A DNA stretch of 64,000 nt from Streptomyces sp. I6 (GCA_003725745.1 RHDP01000001.1:3783501-3847500), one strand, 5' to 3'. Shown: positions 20,963-31,182, numbered from the stretch's first letter. The notes: generated from the letters alone by a model not told the origin. Numbers and translations are program-made.

Positions 20963-21215
20963 CTTGCCGTCACCGGCCCGCCGACCGTGCCCCGTCCCTC
21001 ATCCTCCATCCGCTTCCGCCCCTTTCGGATCGCCTTCCAGCCTGTCCCGACCCGTCTCCCCCTCTGCCGTCCCCTGCCGTCACCTGCCACTCCGTCCCGT
21101 TCCGTCGAGCCCCGTTCCCGATCCGGCCCAGCCGCCCCGCTCCGCCCCGCCCCGCCCGCTCCCGCCCACCCGCCCGGCGACAAGACCCGCCCGGCCACAA
21201 GAGAAGGACCCGCCC

Positions 21216-21893
21216 ATGACCATCCGCGTGATGCTCGTCGACGACCAGGTGCTGCTGCGCACCGGCTTCCGGATGGTGCTCGCCGCCCAGCCCGACATGG
21301 AGGTCGTCGCCGAGGCCGGCGACGGGGCCGAGGCCATCGAGACCCTGCGCGCCGCTACGGTCGACGTGGTGCTGATGGACGTCCGCATGCCCAGGCTGGA
21401 CGGGGTGGAGGCGACCAGCCGGATCTGCGCCCAGCCCGATCCGCCGAAGGTGCTGATCCTCACCACGTTCGACCTCGATGAGTACGCCTTCTCGGGACTC
21501 AAGGCGGGTGCCAGCGGCTTCCTGCTGAAGGACGTGCCCCCGGCCGAACTGCTCGGCGCCATCCGGTCCGTGCACAGCGGGGACGCGGTCGTCGCCCCGT
21601 CCACGACACGGCGGCTGCTCGACCGGTTCTCGCCGATGCTGCCCTCCCACGGGAAGGAGCCCCGGCAGAAGGAGCTGGAGCGGCTCACCGACCGCGAGCG
21701 CGAGGTCATGCTGCTCGTCGCGCAGGGCCTGTCGAACGGCGAGATCGCCGCCCGGCTGGTGCTCTCCGAGGCGACGGTGAAGACCCATGTGGGCCGCATC
21801 CTCACCAAGCTCGGGCTGCGCGACCGGGTGCAGGTCGTGGTGCTGGCCTACGAGAGCGGACTGGTCCGCGCGGGCGGCGGGGCCGCGTCCTGA
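21216..21893 (+). CDS. NarL/FixJ-family response regulator
   Basis: A 225-aa regulator paired with the upstream kinase. The receiver domain has the acidic pocket VDD (8-10), the phospho-acceptor Asp55 in LMDVRMP and Lys in FLLKDV. The C-terminal LuxR-type helix-turn-helix (LTDREREVMLLVAQGLSNGEIAARL) covers about 155-215. GAGAAGGA precedes the ATG at 21216. The preceding 253 bp is pyrimidine-biased with no feature I can name. Confidence 0.92.
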   Translation: MTIRVMLVDDQVLLRTGFRMVLAAQPDMEVVAEAGDGAEAIETLRAATVDVVLMDVRMPRLDGVEATSRICAQPDPPKVLILTTFDLDEYAFSGLKAGASGFLLKDVPPAELLGAIRSVHSGDAVVAPSTTRRLLDRFSPMLPSHGKEPRQKELERLTDREREVMLLVAQGLSNGEIAARLVLSEATVKTHVGRILTKLGLRDRVQVVVLAYESGLVRAGGGAAS

Positions 21894-22242
21894 CCGGGGC
21901 GCCGCGGTGACCAACGGCTGGTTCGGCGGCAGGGCACCGCGGGTGTACGAGCCGTGGCGGCGCCGTCCGGCGCGATCCGGGCCGTCATGCCGGGGATCGC
22001 GGGGCCGGATGACGCGTCCGCCGGCCGGGTCGGGCCGGTGCCGCCATCCGGCGATCGCGGCCGCCTGGCGCGGGGCTCCTCTCCCGTGGAGCATGCCGCG
22101 CCAGTGGCCGTGCCCGGCCGTGCCATCGCCGCCGCCACTGCTGCCACTGCCTGCCACCGCTGCCTGCCATCACTGCCGTCACCGCTACCGCCAGCGCGTC
22201 CGCCGAGGCGGTTGCGGCGGGTGAGGGCCGGGTGCCCCGGTC
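21894..22242. other. Non-coding space between convergent genes
   Basis: 349 bp with CCGCCACTGCTGCCACTGCCTGCCACC-like short imperfect CTGCC repeats near 22120-22180. No credible gene, tRNA or strong hairpin was seen. Confidence 0.5.
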
Positions 22243-23538
22243 TCAGCGGCGGCCCGGCCCGTCCCCGGCCGGCACCCGCGCCATGAAGTCCGCGAGTGCC
22301 GTCCTGACGTCGTCCGCGGACCATGACAGCCCCGGTGAGGACACGGTCACCTCCGTGGTGCTGACTCCCGGGGGCCCGGACCGGGCGGGGAACCAGTGGC
22401 GGAAGAGGGTCACGCCCGTCTCCTCCGCCTGCCGCACACCGGCCTCGTCCAGCGGGCCGGCGTCGAAGGGCAGCCACACCTGGAACTGGTGGGTGTGCGG
22501 CGGGTCCGGATGCACCCGGAACCAGGGCACTCCGGGCTCCTCCGCCAGCCCGGCCGACAGCGCCGCCGCGACGGTCCTCGCATGGGCCACGTACGACGGC
22601 AGCCTCGGCAGCTCCCGCTCCAGGCCGAGCAGTGCCGAGAGCGCCGCGGGGTACTGCTGGAAGACCTGCCCGCCGTAGCGGTGGCGCCAGGCGCGCGCCT
22701 CCGCCACCAGGGACTCGGGCCCGGCCAGCACCGCGCCGGAAAGGCCCGCGAGGGACTTGTAGAACGACACGTACACGCTGTCCGCGAGTCCGGCGATCTC
22801 GTCCAGTGCACGGCCGAAATGGGGGGCGCATTCCCAGAGTCGCGCGCCGTCGAAATGCACCACCGCCTCCATCTCTCGCGCCGCCTCGACGGCCTCCACG
22901 AGTTCGTCCCATTCCGGCAGCACGAATCCGGCGTCCCGTAGCGGCAGCTCCAGCATCAGCGTGCCGAACGGCTCGTCCAGGCCCTGTATCTCGTCGGCCG
23001 TCGGCAGGCGCGGCTCCCGGGTCGGGTGGACCGTGCGCAGTCCGCCGACCGCCGCCAGCGCGCCCCGCTCGTGCACCTCGGGGTGGGCGAGTGGATGCAG
23101 TGCGACCGTTCGGTTTCCGGTGCGTCCGGCCCAGCAGCGCAGCGCCACCTGCTGCGCCATCGTGCCGGTGGGGAAGAAGGCCGCTGCCGGGAAGCCGAGC
23201 AGCGCCGCCACGCGCCCCTCCAGCTCCGCGACCACCCCGCCGCCGTAGAGGTCCACCTGCTCGTCCAGGTCGTGGACGGCTCCCGCGTCGGCGGCCAGGG
23301 CCGCGAGCCGCTCACCGAGCCTGGCGTCCGCCGAGCCGTGCCACAGCAGCCGGTCCGAGGCCCGCCAGGCAGCCAGCCTGCGGTGCCGCTCGGCCTCCTC
23401 GCCGGTGTCCGCGCGCCGTTCCCGGCCGGTGGCCGGGCCGGCGACGGCCGCTGTCTCCGCGCCGCCTACCGCCTCCTCCGGGCCGACGACCGCCTCCGGG
23501 GTGTCGATGGGCAGCGTCCCCTCCGCGTTCTGAGTCAT
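22243..23538 (-). CDS. PLP-dependent threonine aldolase-like / beta-eliminating lyase
   Basis: A 431-aa fold-type I PLP enzyme. After about 75 residues of low-complexity N-terminus it shows YGGGVVAELEGRVAALLG, FPTGTMAQQVALRCW (cofactor phosphate loop), HFDGARLWE with the Asp that contacts the pyridine nitrogen, and the probable Schiff-base lysine in SFYKSLAG. This matches low-specificity L-threonine aldolases, which split threonine to glycine and acetaldehyde, but tryptophanase-type lyases look similar and the substrate is not proven. The ATG at 23538 is supported by in-frame homology only; no clear ribosome site was seen. It is divergent from the DUF2520-panC operon. Confidence 0.8.
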   Translation of the reverse strand: MTQNAEGTLPIDTPEAVVGPEEAVGGAETAAVAGPATGRERRADTGEEAERHRRLAAWRASDRLLWHGSADARLGERLAALAADAGAVHDLDEQVDLYGGGVVAELEGRVAALLGFPAAAFFPTGTMAQQVALRCWAGRTGNRTVALHPLAHPEVHERGALAAVGGLRTVHPTREPRLPTADEIQGLDEPFGTLMLELPLRDAGFVLPEWDELVEAVEAAREMEAVVHFDGARLWECAPHFGRALDEIAGLADSVYVSFYKSLAGLSGAVLAGPESLVAEARAWRHRYGGQVFQQYPAALSALLGLERELPRLPSYVAHARTVAAALSAGLAEEPGVPWFRVHPDPPHTHQFQVWLPFDAGPLDEAGVRQAEETGVTLFRHWFPARSGPPGVSTTEVTVSSPGLSWSADDVRTALADFMARVPAGDGPGRR

Positions 23539-23712
23539 GCTGCGATCATCGCCCACGTCCGGCCGCGCCATGCCGTTGTCCACAGGCCTCGCGAGGCGGT
23601 GGCCGGTGCCGTCTCCACAGCCTGTGGACAAGTGGAAGTCCCTTCGAAACGCTGGCGTAGCATGGCGAGGAATCGTCCGGTACCCCCTGCGGACTGGAAC
23701 GGAAGGCCGCGC

Positions 23713-24705
23713 GTGAACGCACCATCGCCAGCAACACCACCGGCACGGGAGCCGGTCGACCCCAGGGACCGTCCGGCCCGCCTCACCGTGGGAGTCGTCG
23801 GCGCCGGCCGCGTCGGCCCGGCCCTCGCCGCATCCCTCCAGCTCGCCGGCCACCGCCCCGTGGCCGTCTCCGGGGTCTCCGACGCCTCCGTGCGCCGGGC
23901 CGCCTCGATGCTGCCGGACGTGCCGCTGGTCACCCCCGCCGAGGTGCTCGCGCGCGCCGAGCTGGTGCTGCTGACCGTCCCCGACGACGTGCTGCCCCAA
24001 CTGGCCGAGGGCCTCGCCGAGACCGGCGCCGTGCGCCCCGGCCAGTTGCTCGTGCACACCTCGGGCCGGTACGGCGCGGCGGTCCTCGACCCCGCCCGCC
24101 GGGCCGGGGCGCTCCCGCTCGCCCTGCACCCCGCCATGACCTTCACGGGCACATCCGTGGACGTCCAGCGGCTGGCCGGCTGCTCCTTCGGCGTCACCGC
24201 CCCCGACGAACTGAGGCTCGCCGCGGAGGCCCTCGTCATCGAGATGGGCGGCGAGCCCGAGTGGATCGCGGAGGCCGACCGCCCGCTGTACCACGCGGGC
24301 CTCGCCCTCGGCGCGAACCACCTGGTCACTCTGGTCGCCCAGGCCATGGAGCTGCTGCGCACCGCCGGGGTCTCGGCCCCCGACCGGATGCTCGGCCCGC
24401 TGCTCGGCGCCGCGCTCGACAACGCCCTGCGCTCCGGCGACGCCGCGCTGACCGGGCCGGTCTCCCGCGGCGACGCCGGGACCGTGGCGGCCCACGTGGC
24501 CGAGCTGCGCAGGCACGCCCCGGGCATGGTCGCCGGCTACCTGGCCATGGCCCGTACGACCGCGGACCGCGCCCTCGCCCACGGACTGCTCAAGCCCGAA
24601 CTCGCCGAGGACCTGCTGGTGGTACTCGCGGAGGGCCGTGACACCCCCGACGGCCGGGGCCGCCCGGGCGGCCCGGACGCCGCGGACGGGGAGAGCGACC
24701 GATGA
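23713..24705 (+). CDS. Rossmann-fold DUF2520 protein
   Basis: A 330-aa protein with an NAD(P)-binding N-terminus ([21 protein letters not shown]), the LHPAMTF segment and a helical C-terminal domain, as in F420/NADP-oxidoreductase-like DUF2520 proteins. Its enzymatic activity is undetermined. In Actinobacteria it habitually precedes panC; some relatives are proposed to act like ketopantoate reductase, which would complete the pathway here, but that is inference. The GTG at 23713 has GGAAGG 6 nt upstream. It overlaps panC by 4 bp (ATGA). Confidence 0.82.
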   Translation: MNAPSPATPPAREPVDPRDRPARLTVGVVGAGRVGPALAASLQLAGHRPVAVSGVSDASVRRAASMLPDVPLVTPAEVLARAELVLLTVPDDVLPQLAEGLAETGAVRPGQLLVHTSGRYGAAVLDPARRAGALPLALHPAMTFTGTSVDVQRLAGCSFGVTAPDELRLAAEALVIEMGGEPEWIAEADRPLYHAGLALGANHLVTLVAQAMELLRTAGVSAPDRMLGPLLGAALDNALRSGDAALTGPVSRGDAGTVAAHVAELRRHAPGMVAGYLAMARTTADRALAHGLLKPELAEDLLVVLAEGRDTPDGRGRPGGPDAADGESDR

Positions 24706-25699
24706 TCCACCACCTGCGCACCGCCGCGGAACTCGGCGCCCTCGCCCCGGCGGCCACGGCGCGCCGCGCCGTCGTCATGACCATGGGCGCCCTCCACGAC
24801 GGCCACGCCACCCTGATCCGCACGGCCCGCTCACTGGTCGGGCCGGAGGGCCAGGTCGTGGTCACGGTGTTCGTGAACCCCCTGCAGTTCGGCGCCGGTG
24901 AGGACCTCGACCGCTATCCGCGCACCCTCGAGGCGGACCTGAAGACCGCCGCGGAGGCAGGCGCAGACGCCGTCTTCGCCCCGTCCGCGGACGAGGTGTA
25001 CCCGGACGGCGGGCCCCAGGTCCGGATCACCGCCGGCCCCATGGGGGAGCTCCTCGAGGGCGCCTCCCGGCCCGGGCACTTCGACGGGATGCTGACCGTC
25101 GTGGCCAAGCTGCTGCACCTCACCCGCCCGACGTCGCGCTCTACGGGCAGAAGGACGCCCAGCAGCTGGCCCTGATCCGCCGGATGGTCCGGGACCTGGA
25201 CTTCCCGGTGCGGATCGTCGGGGTGCCGACCGTGCGGGAGCCGGACGGCCTCGCCCTCTCCAGCCGCAACCGCTACCTCTCGCCGGAGGAGCGCGACACC
25301 GCCCTCGCGCTGTCCCGGGCCCTGTTCGCCGCCCGCGACCGGCTCGCCGCCCAGGCCGCCCTGCGTGCCCGGGCCGAGTCCGCGCCCGCCTCCAGCGCCC
25401 GGGCCGCCGCGCTGTCCGCGCTCGGCGAGGCCCGGGCGGCCGCCGACGCCCACGCGGTCGCGGCGGCCCAGCCCGGCGGCGGTGCCGACGCCGTGCGGGC
25501 CGCGGCGTGCGCCGTCCTCGACGAGGCCGCCGCGTCCGCGCCGCCCCTCGAACTCGACTACCTCGCCCTGGTCGACCCGGCCGACTTCTCCGAGGTGGCG
25601 GACGGCCACACCGGCGAGGCGATCATGGCGGTGGCCGCGCGGGTCGGCGCGACCCGGCTGATCGACAACATCACCCTGACCTTCGGAGCCGCCCCGTGA
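24702..25699 (+). CDS. panC: Pantothenate synthetase, one 1-base loss
   Basis: PanC joins pantoate and beta-alanine with ATP to make pantothenate. The HIGH-type motif is MGALHDGH, followed by FVNPLQFG, and the KMSKS-like LSSRNRYLS lies in the second part. The frame breaks in the C run at 25127-25129: restoring one C gives [19 protein letters not shown] and a 332-aa product, close to the usual length with an Ala-rich insertion near residues 220-265. It is translationally coupled to the gene before it (ATGA) and to nadB after it (GTGA). Confidence 0.92.
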
Positions 25700-27503
25700 C
25701 GAGCACCGGTATACGGCTCAACGCCCCGGCGCCGGGCTGGGCCATCGACGCCGACGTCGTCGTGGTCGGCTCCGGCGTCGCGGGCCTCACGACGGCACTC
25801 CGCTGCTCGGCCGGGGGCCTGCGCACCGTGGTGGTCACCAAGGCGCTCCTGGACGACGGGTCCACCCGCTGGGCCCAGGGCGGTATCGCCGCGGCCCTCG
25901 GCGAGGGCGACACCCCGAGCAGCATCTCGAGGACACGCTCGTCGCGGGCGCCGGGCTGTGCGACGAGGAAGCCGTGCGCGCGCTCGTCACGGAGGGCCCG
26001 GACGCGGTACGGCGGCTGATCGCGACCGGAGCGCGGTTCGACACCGACGGCACGGGCGGCATCGCGCTGACCCGCGAGGGCGGCCACCACCGCCGCCGTA
26101 TCGCCCACGCGGGAGGCGACGCCACGGGCGCCGAGATCTCCCGCGCGCTCGCCACGGCGATACGCGAGGGCGCGGTCCGCGTCATCGAGCACGCGCTCGT
26201 GCTCGACCTCCTGACGGACGCGGAGGGCCGTACGGCCGGCATCACCCTGCACGTCATGGGCGAGGGCCAGCACGACGGCGTCGGAGCGGTGCACGCCCCC
26301 GCGGTGGTCCTGGCGACCGGCGGCATGGGCCAGGTCTTCTCGGCCACCACCAATCCGCCCGTGTCCACCGGGGACGGCGTGGCGCTCGCGCTGCGCGCCG
26401 GGGCCGAGGTGAGCGACCTCGAGTTCGTCCAGTTCCACCCGACGGTTCTGTGGCTCGGCCCGGACTCCGAGGGCCAGCAGCCGCTGGTGTCCGAGGCGGT
26501 GCGCGGCGAGGGCGCCCACCTCGTCGACGCGGCCGGCACCCGCTTCATGGTGGGGCAGCACGAGCTGGCCGAACTCGCCCCCCGGGACATCGTCGCCAAG
26601 GGCATCATGCGCCGCATGCGGGAGCAGGGCGCCGACCACATGTTCCTGGACGCCCGGCACTTCGGCGCCCGGATGTGGGAGAACCGCTTCCCGACCATCC
26701 TCGCCGCCTGCCGGGCCCACGGCATCGACCCGGTCACCGAGCCGGTCCCGGTGGCCCCGGCCGCCCACTACGCCTCGGGCGGCGTCCGCACCGACCTGCA
26801 CGGCCGTACCACCGTCCCCGGCCTGTACGCCTGCGGCGAGGTGGCCTGCACCGGCGTCCACGGCGCCAACCGGCTGGCCTCCAACTCCCTCCTGGAAGGC
26901 CTCGTCTTCGCGGAGCGCATCGCCGGGACGATCGCCGAGGCCCACACGGCCGGTGCCGCCCGTCCCGTTCCCCCGGGCGGTCCGCACGGTCTCCCGTCCG
27001 TCGCGGGCGCGGGGCCGGCGACCGCCGCAGGAGCCCCGGCGGAGGGCGGCTCCCGGGGCCCCGTGCCGCTCCTCGTGCCCGAGGCCCGGCGCGAGATCCA
27101 GCGGATCATGACGAACGGAGCCGGAGTGCTGCGCTCCGCCGCGAGCCTGGAGCAGGCGGCGGACGCCCTGGAGGACCTGCACCTGTCCGCGCTGCACGAG
27201 GCCGGCGGCACGGACGCCGTCGCCAAGGCCGCCGAGCCCGGCGTCGAGTCCTGGGAGGCCACCAACCTGCTGCTCGTCGCCCGTGTGCTGGTGGCCGCCG
27301 CCCGCGAGCGGACCGAGACGCGCGGCTGCCACTGGCGCGAGGACCACCCAGGGCGGGACGACGCCGGGTGGCGCCGCCATATCGTCGTGCGCCTCACCCC
27401 CGACCGCCGCCTCGACGTACGCCGCACGGCGACCGAGGCGTTCCCGCCCGCCCGCCCCGCACCCACCCCAGCCCCCACCGCCGACAGGGAGCCCCAACAG
27501 TGA
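25696..27503 (+). CDS. nadB: L-aspartate oxidase, one 1-base loss
   Basis: NadB oxidizes L-aspartate to iminoaspartate with FAD, the first step of de novo NAD synthesis. The FAD motif [14 protein letters not shown] is at the N-terminus, then [34 protein letters not shown] and the [19 protein letters not shown] block. One C is missing in the run at 25913-25916, where [28 protein letters not shown] should read through. The corrected product is about 602 aa. The GTG start overlaps the panC stop, and its own TGA overlaps the nadC GTG. Confidence 0.93.
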
Positions 27504-28525
27504 GCACGCCCGAAGAACGTCCCGAACCCGTGGACGTCCCGCTGATCCAGATCGGTGCCCGCGCCGCCGAAGAGCAGGGCTGCGGCGACGACTGCGGCTG
27601 CGGCGACGAGGTGTACGAGTGCGGCCTTGACCCCGCCCTCGCCGGGCTCCTCGCCGAGTCCGGTCTCGATCCCGTGCAGGTCGAGGACATCGCGCACCTC
27701 GCCGTCGAGGAGGACCTGGACGGCGGCGTCGACGTGACGACCGTCGCCACCGTCCCCGAGGACGCGGTGGCCACCGGCGACTTCACCGCCCGCGAGGCCG
27801 GCGTCGTCGCGGGCCTGCGCGTTGCCGAGGCGGTCCTCTCGATCGTCTGCACCGACGAGTTCGAGGTCGAGCGCCATGTCGAGGACGGCGACCGCGTCGA
27901 GCCGGGCCGGCGGCTCCTCTCCGTCACCGCCCGCACCCGGGACCTGCTCACGGGCGAGCGCAGCGCCCTGAACCTCCTGTGCCGCCTCTCGGGCATCGCC
28001 ACCGCCACCCGGGCCTGGGCCGACGTGCTCGAGGGCACCGGTGCCCGGGTGCGCGACACCCGCAAGACGACGCCGGGCCTGCGCGCCCTGGAGAAGTACG
28101 CGGTGCGCTGCGGCGGCGGGGTCAACCACCGGATGTCGCTGTCCGACGCCGCCCTCGTCAAGGACAACCATGTGATCGCCGCGGGCGGGGTGGCCCAGGC
28201 GTTCAAGGCCGTCCGGGAGACGCTGGCCGCCCTGGGCACCCCGGACCTGCCCGTCGAGGTCGAGGTGGACACCCTCCACCAGGTCCGCGAGGCCCTCGAC
28301 GCCGGCGCGGACCTGATCCTGCTGGACAACTTCACGCCCGTCGAGACCGCCGAGGCCGTCGCGATCGTCGGCAAGCGGGCAGTGCTGGAGTCCTCCGGCC
28401 GGCTCACCCTGGCGAACGCGCGGGCCTACGCCGAGACGGGTGTGGACTACCTCGCGGTCGGGGCGCTCACCCACTCCTCCGCGATCCTCGACATCGGTCT
28501 CGACCTGCGAGAGGCCGAGGTCTGA
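27500..28525 (+). CDS. nadC: Nicotinate-nucleotide pyrophosphorylase with Cys-rich N-terminus
   Basis: NadC turns quinolinate and PRPP into nicotinate mononucleotide. The 341-aa product has the family blocks SALNLLCRLSGIAT, RDTRKTTPGLR, KYAVRCGGG, KDNH and LLDNF. Before the catalytic domain, residues about 30-45 contain CGDDCGCGD plus one more Cys, an acidic cysteine cluster absent from enterobacterial NadC. It could bind a metal, but nothing in the sequence proves it. It starts inside the nadB stop (GTGA) and is followed 4 nt later by coaX. Confidence 0.94.
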   Translation: MSTPEERPEPVDVPLIQIGARAAEEQGCGDDCGCGDEVYECGLDPALAGLLAESGLDPVQVEDIAHLAVEEDLDGGVDVTTVATVPEDAVATGDFTAREAGVVAGLRVAEAVLSIVCTDEFEVERHVEDGDRVEPGRRLLSVTARTRDLLTGERSALNLLCRLSGIATATRAWADVLEGTGARVRDTRKTTPGLRALEKYAVRCGGGVNHRMSLSDAALVKDNHVIAAGGVAQAFKAVRETLAALGTPDLPVEVEVDTLHQVREALDAGADLILLDNFTPVETAEAVAIVGKRAVLESSGRLTLANARAYAETGVDYLAVGALTHSSAILDIGLDLREAEV

Positions 28526-28529
28526 TCCG

Positions 28530-29326
28530 ATGCTGCTCACCATCGACGTCGGCAACACCCACACCGTCCTCGGCCTGTTCGACGGCGAGGACATCGTCGA
28601 GCACTGGCGCGTCTCCACCGATCCCCGCCGCACGGCCGACGAACTGGCCGTGCTCCTCAACGGCCTGATGGGCATGCACCCGCTGCTCGGCGAGGAACTG
28701 GGCGAAGGGATCGAGGGCATCGCGATCTGCGCCACCGTGCCGTCCGTGCTCCACGAACTCCGCGAGGTCACCCGCCGCTACTACGGCGACGTGCCCGCCG
28801 TGCTGGTCGAGCCGGGCATCAAGACCGGTGTGCCGATCCTGGTGGACAACCCGAAGGAGGTCGGCGCGGACCGCATCATCAACGCGGTCGCCGCCGTCGA
28901 GCTCTACGGGGGCCCGGCGATCGTCGTCGACTTCGGTACGGCGACGACCTTCGACGCGGTCAGCGCCCGCGGCGAGTACGCGGGCGGCGTCATCGCTCCC
29001 GGGATCGAGATCTCGGTCGAGGCCCTGGGCGTGAAGGGCGCCCAGCTGCGCAAGATCGAGCTGGCCCGCCCGCGCAGCGTGATCGGCAGGAACACGGTCG
29101 AGGCCATGCAGGCCGGCATCGTCTACGGCTTCGCGGGCCAGGTCGACGGCGTCGTGCAGCGCATGAAGCGCGAGCTGGCCGACGACCCGGAGGACGTGAC
29201 GGTGATCGCCACGGGGGCCTGGCCCCGATGGTCCTCGGCGAGTCCTCCGCTATCGACGAGCACGAGCCGTGGCTGACGCTGATCGGCCTGCGCCTGGTCT
29301 ACGAACGGAACGTCTCGCGCATGTGA
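28530..29326 (+). CDS. coaX: Type III pantothenate kinase, one 1-base loss
   Basis: CoaX phosphorylates pantothenate, the first committed step to coenzyme A, and sits fittingly downstream of panC. It is an ASKHA-fold kinase: DVGNTHTVLG phosphate loop at 6-15, GADR, and DFGTATTFD. The last 40 residues are out of frame. One G is missing in the run at 29213-29217; repairing it gives VIATGGLAPMVLGES and the stop at 29324-29326, about 265 aa, the normal length. It is probably the last gene of the DUF2520-panC-nadB-nadC-coaX operon. Confidence 0.93.
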
Positions 29327-29410
29327 TCCACCGGGTGATCCGGTGCCGGCGCCCGGGCGGGACGCCCGAGGCGCGGCCGTATGCCACGGCGCGCCTCCGC
29401 GCGCCCGCGG

Positions 29411-29518
29411 GCCGCCCCGTGCCCGGCCACTCGTGACGCCGGGCGCCGCGCCGCCGTCATACCGCCCACTCGCGACGGCCGCCCCGTGCCCGGCCACTCG
29501 CGACGCCGGGCGCCGCGC
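29411..29518. repeat. Two 41-bp direct repeats, one mismatch
   Basis: Copy one is 29411-29451 and copy two 29478-29518, period 67. They differ only at one position (TCGTGAC versus TCGCGAC). Confidence 0.88.
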
Positions 29519-29696
29519 TCCTCCGCTACCGCGGCGCCGGGACCGGGTCGCCGGTCGGCAGACCGCCGGGCATCCGGGCGCCGCCGGTATCCGGCGAAGC
29601 GCTGCCGCGGGCCGGCCCGTGCCGGCCGACGTGCGACGCCGCCGCACACGCCGCGCCCGAAATGAGAAGTTAAACGAAGTTTGTCCGATTAGCGCG

Positions 29697-29702
29697 TATC
29701 GT
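29697..29702 (+). promoter_or_regulatory. Putative -10 of a leaderless promoter (gene at 29709)
   Basis: TATCGT ends 6 nt before the ATG at 29709 in a locally AT-rich stretch; no Shine-Dalgarno lies between them. Confidence 0.45.
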
Positions 29703-29708
29703 CGGTCC

Positions 29709-30355
29709 ATGCCCACGCCACACGGATCCCGCGGCGGCATGGCGTTCAGTGCGGACGAACTGCGTGTGCTCCGCCGCGCTCTCGCCATCGCCCTCAATCC
29801 CGACCAGTCCCGTCGCTCCGGCCGGACCGACGCCCCCGGCGCCCATGCCGCCCGGGAGTACCTGCGGCTCGCACAGTCCGTGGACGAGGCCGTCCGCGAG
29901 GCGGGCCGGCTGCGGGTGTTCCTGCTCGCCGACCTGGCGCGGTACCGCGACGCCCTCCCCGGCTCTGCGAGCGGCTATCTGGAACTCCTCCAGGAGGCCC
30001 TGGCCGCCGGCCACACCCTCACCCCGAGGACGTCGCGGCCCTTCGCTCCCTGCGCCCTGCGCCGCTCCCCGAGGCCCTCCCGGAGCGCTGCCGGGGTGCG
30101 GCCGAGGAGCCCGTGCCCGCCCGGGCGGCGGCCCGGGTCCCCGCCGCGGACCGGGTGGCGGCCCCGTCGCGCGTGCGGCTGCAGGCGCTGCCCGGTGGCC
30201 GCGCCTCCGGCGGGGACAAGCAGGAGCCCCGTCCGGCCGCCCCGAAGCCCGCCCGTCCGGCTCCCCGCCCGGACCGCCCCATCCCCACTCCGGGCGAGGT
30301 CTTCCCGCCGCGCCGCCGCCCGGCGCCCCCGCCGGAGAAGCGGGCCGCCGGATAG
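29709..30355 (+). CDS. Conserved Streptomyces hypothetical protein, one 1-base loss
   Basis: Function unknown. The N-terminal half is helical (MAFSADELRVLRRALAIAL, then SVDEAVREAGRLRVFLLADLARYRDALPGSASGYLELLQEAL). The C-terminal half is Ala/Pro/Arg-rich, ending VPTPGEVFPP-like. One C is missing in the run at 30022-30025; restoring it joins TLTPEDVAALRSL to the C-terminal frame for about 215 aa. The helical domain has no catalytic signature. It is followed 12 bp later by a one-helix membrane protein, and both are probably co-transcribed. Confidence 0.68.
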
Positions 30356-30367
30356 CTACCCTGGGGC

Positions 30368-30559
30368 ATGGACTACGTCGCCGCGCTCCTGCCCCCGGTC
30401 GTGATGGCCGCGTTCTTCACCGCCCTGGTCGTCACGATCGTGAAGAGCCAGGGCGGCCCCAACAAGGCCAAGGAGGACGCCGCCGTGGATGCGGCGATCG
30501 CCCGCGCGGAGGCCGCCACCGGCCGGCCCGTCCCGCCGGACCGCCCGACCGAGGCCTGA
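30368..30559 (+). CDS. Small single-helix membrane protein
   Basis: 63 aa: a transmembrane helix at about 4-26 (YVAALLPPVVMAAFFTALVV), then a charged Ala-rich cytoplasmic helix (AKEDAAVDAAIARAEAATG). It is conserved in this neighbourhood in Streptomyces as far as I recall, function unknown. It starts 12 bp after the previous stop. Its final codons and TGA form the first unit of an 11-bp minisatellite. Confidence 0.7.
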   Translation: MDYVAALLPPVVMAAFFTALVVTIVKSQGGPNKAKEDAAVDAAIARAEAATGRPVPPDRPTEA

Positions 30560-30593
30560 CGGAGGCCTGGCGGAGGCCTGGCGGAGGCCTGGC
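30550..30593. repeat. 11-bp tandem repeat beginning on a stop codon
   Basis: Four units, the first (30550-30560) containing the TGA of the preceding gene, followed by three perfect GGAGGCCTGGC copies to 30593. Confidence 0.85.
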
Positions 30594-30617
30594 GGCGGTC
30601 CGTACCGGCCGCTCACA

Positions 30618-30652
30618 GGACGTACGGCTCATCGCGGCCGTACGTCCTTTTT
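30618..30652 (+). terminator. Rho-independent terminator before the BlaI-type gene
   Basis: An 11-bp perfect stem (30618-30628 with 30637-30647), an 8-nt loop and TTTTT at 30648-30652. It separates the small membrane protein from the repressor gene, whose promoter must lie between 30653 and 30708. Confidence 0.9.
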
Positions 30653-30696
30653 CGCACCCTAAGTACGTCAATGCCAGCCATTGCGACATCTCCGAC

Positions 30697-30702
30697 TATG
30701 GT
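30697..30702 (+). promoter_or_regulatory. Putative -10 of a leaderless promoter for the BlaI-type gene
   Basis: TATGGT ends 6 nt before the GTG at 30709, just downstream of the terminator. Confidence 0.5.
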
Positions 30703-30708
30703 GGCGAT

Positions 30709-31182
30709 GTGCCCCGCCAATTGGGAGAGCTCGAAGACGCCGTCATGACGCGCATCTGGCAATGGAACCGCCCGGTGACGGTGCGCGAAGTGCTGGAGGA
30801 TCTCCAGCGGGAACGGTCCATCGCGTACACCACGGTCATGACCGTAATGGACAATCTCCATCAGAAGGGCTGGGTGCGCAGGGAAGTCGAAGGCCGCGCC
30901 TATCGATATACCGCGGTCTCCACCCGGGCCGCCTACTCCGCCGCACTGATGAACGAAGCCTGGTCGAAGAGCGACAACCCCGCCGCGGCCCTTGTCGCCT
31001 TCTTCGGCATGATGTCGCCGGAGCAGCGCCAGGCGCTGCGGGACGCGATCCGCGTCGTTCAGCGCGACCCCGCGGCACAGATCCCCGAACCGGAGCGGGG
31101 CGGGCCTTCGCAAGGGGCGGCGGAAGGTTCTCCCGAACGGGGCGCCGAGGGCGCCGACGGCGCGGACGGGGCGGGGCGATAG
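30709..31182 (+). CDS. BlaI/MecI-family transcriptional repressor
   Basis: A 157-aa winged-helix repressor. The N-terminus (LGELEDAVMTRIWQWNRPVTVREVLEDL...AYTTVMTVMDNLHQKGWVRRE) is the BlaI DNA-binding domain, and the following helices form the dimer region. The C-terminal 40 residues are a Gly/Ala/Glu-rich tail. No BlaR-type sensor protease is adjacent, so the signal is unknown; Streptomyces BlaI-like proteins often control respiration or redox genes rather than beta-lactamase. The GTG at 30709 matches the start of homology. The next gene begins 9 bp after its stop. Confidence 0.88.
   Translation: MPRQLGELEDAVMTRIWQWNRPVTVREVLEDLQRERSIAYTTVMTVMDNLHQKGWVRREVEGRAYRYTAVSTRAAYSAALMNEAWSKSDNPAAALVAFFGMMSPEQRQALRDAIRVVQRDPAAQIPEPERGGPSQGAAEGSPERGAEGADGADGAGR

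Larger units (their letters stand above)
29327..29708. other. Non-coding region after coaX
   Basis: 382 bp dominated by the direct repeat described separately (29411-29518) and other GCCGGGCGCC-type fragments. The last 40 bp are AT-richer and probably carry the promoter of the gene at 29709. Confidence 0.55.
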
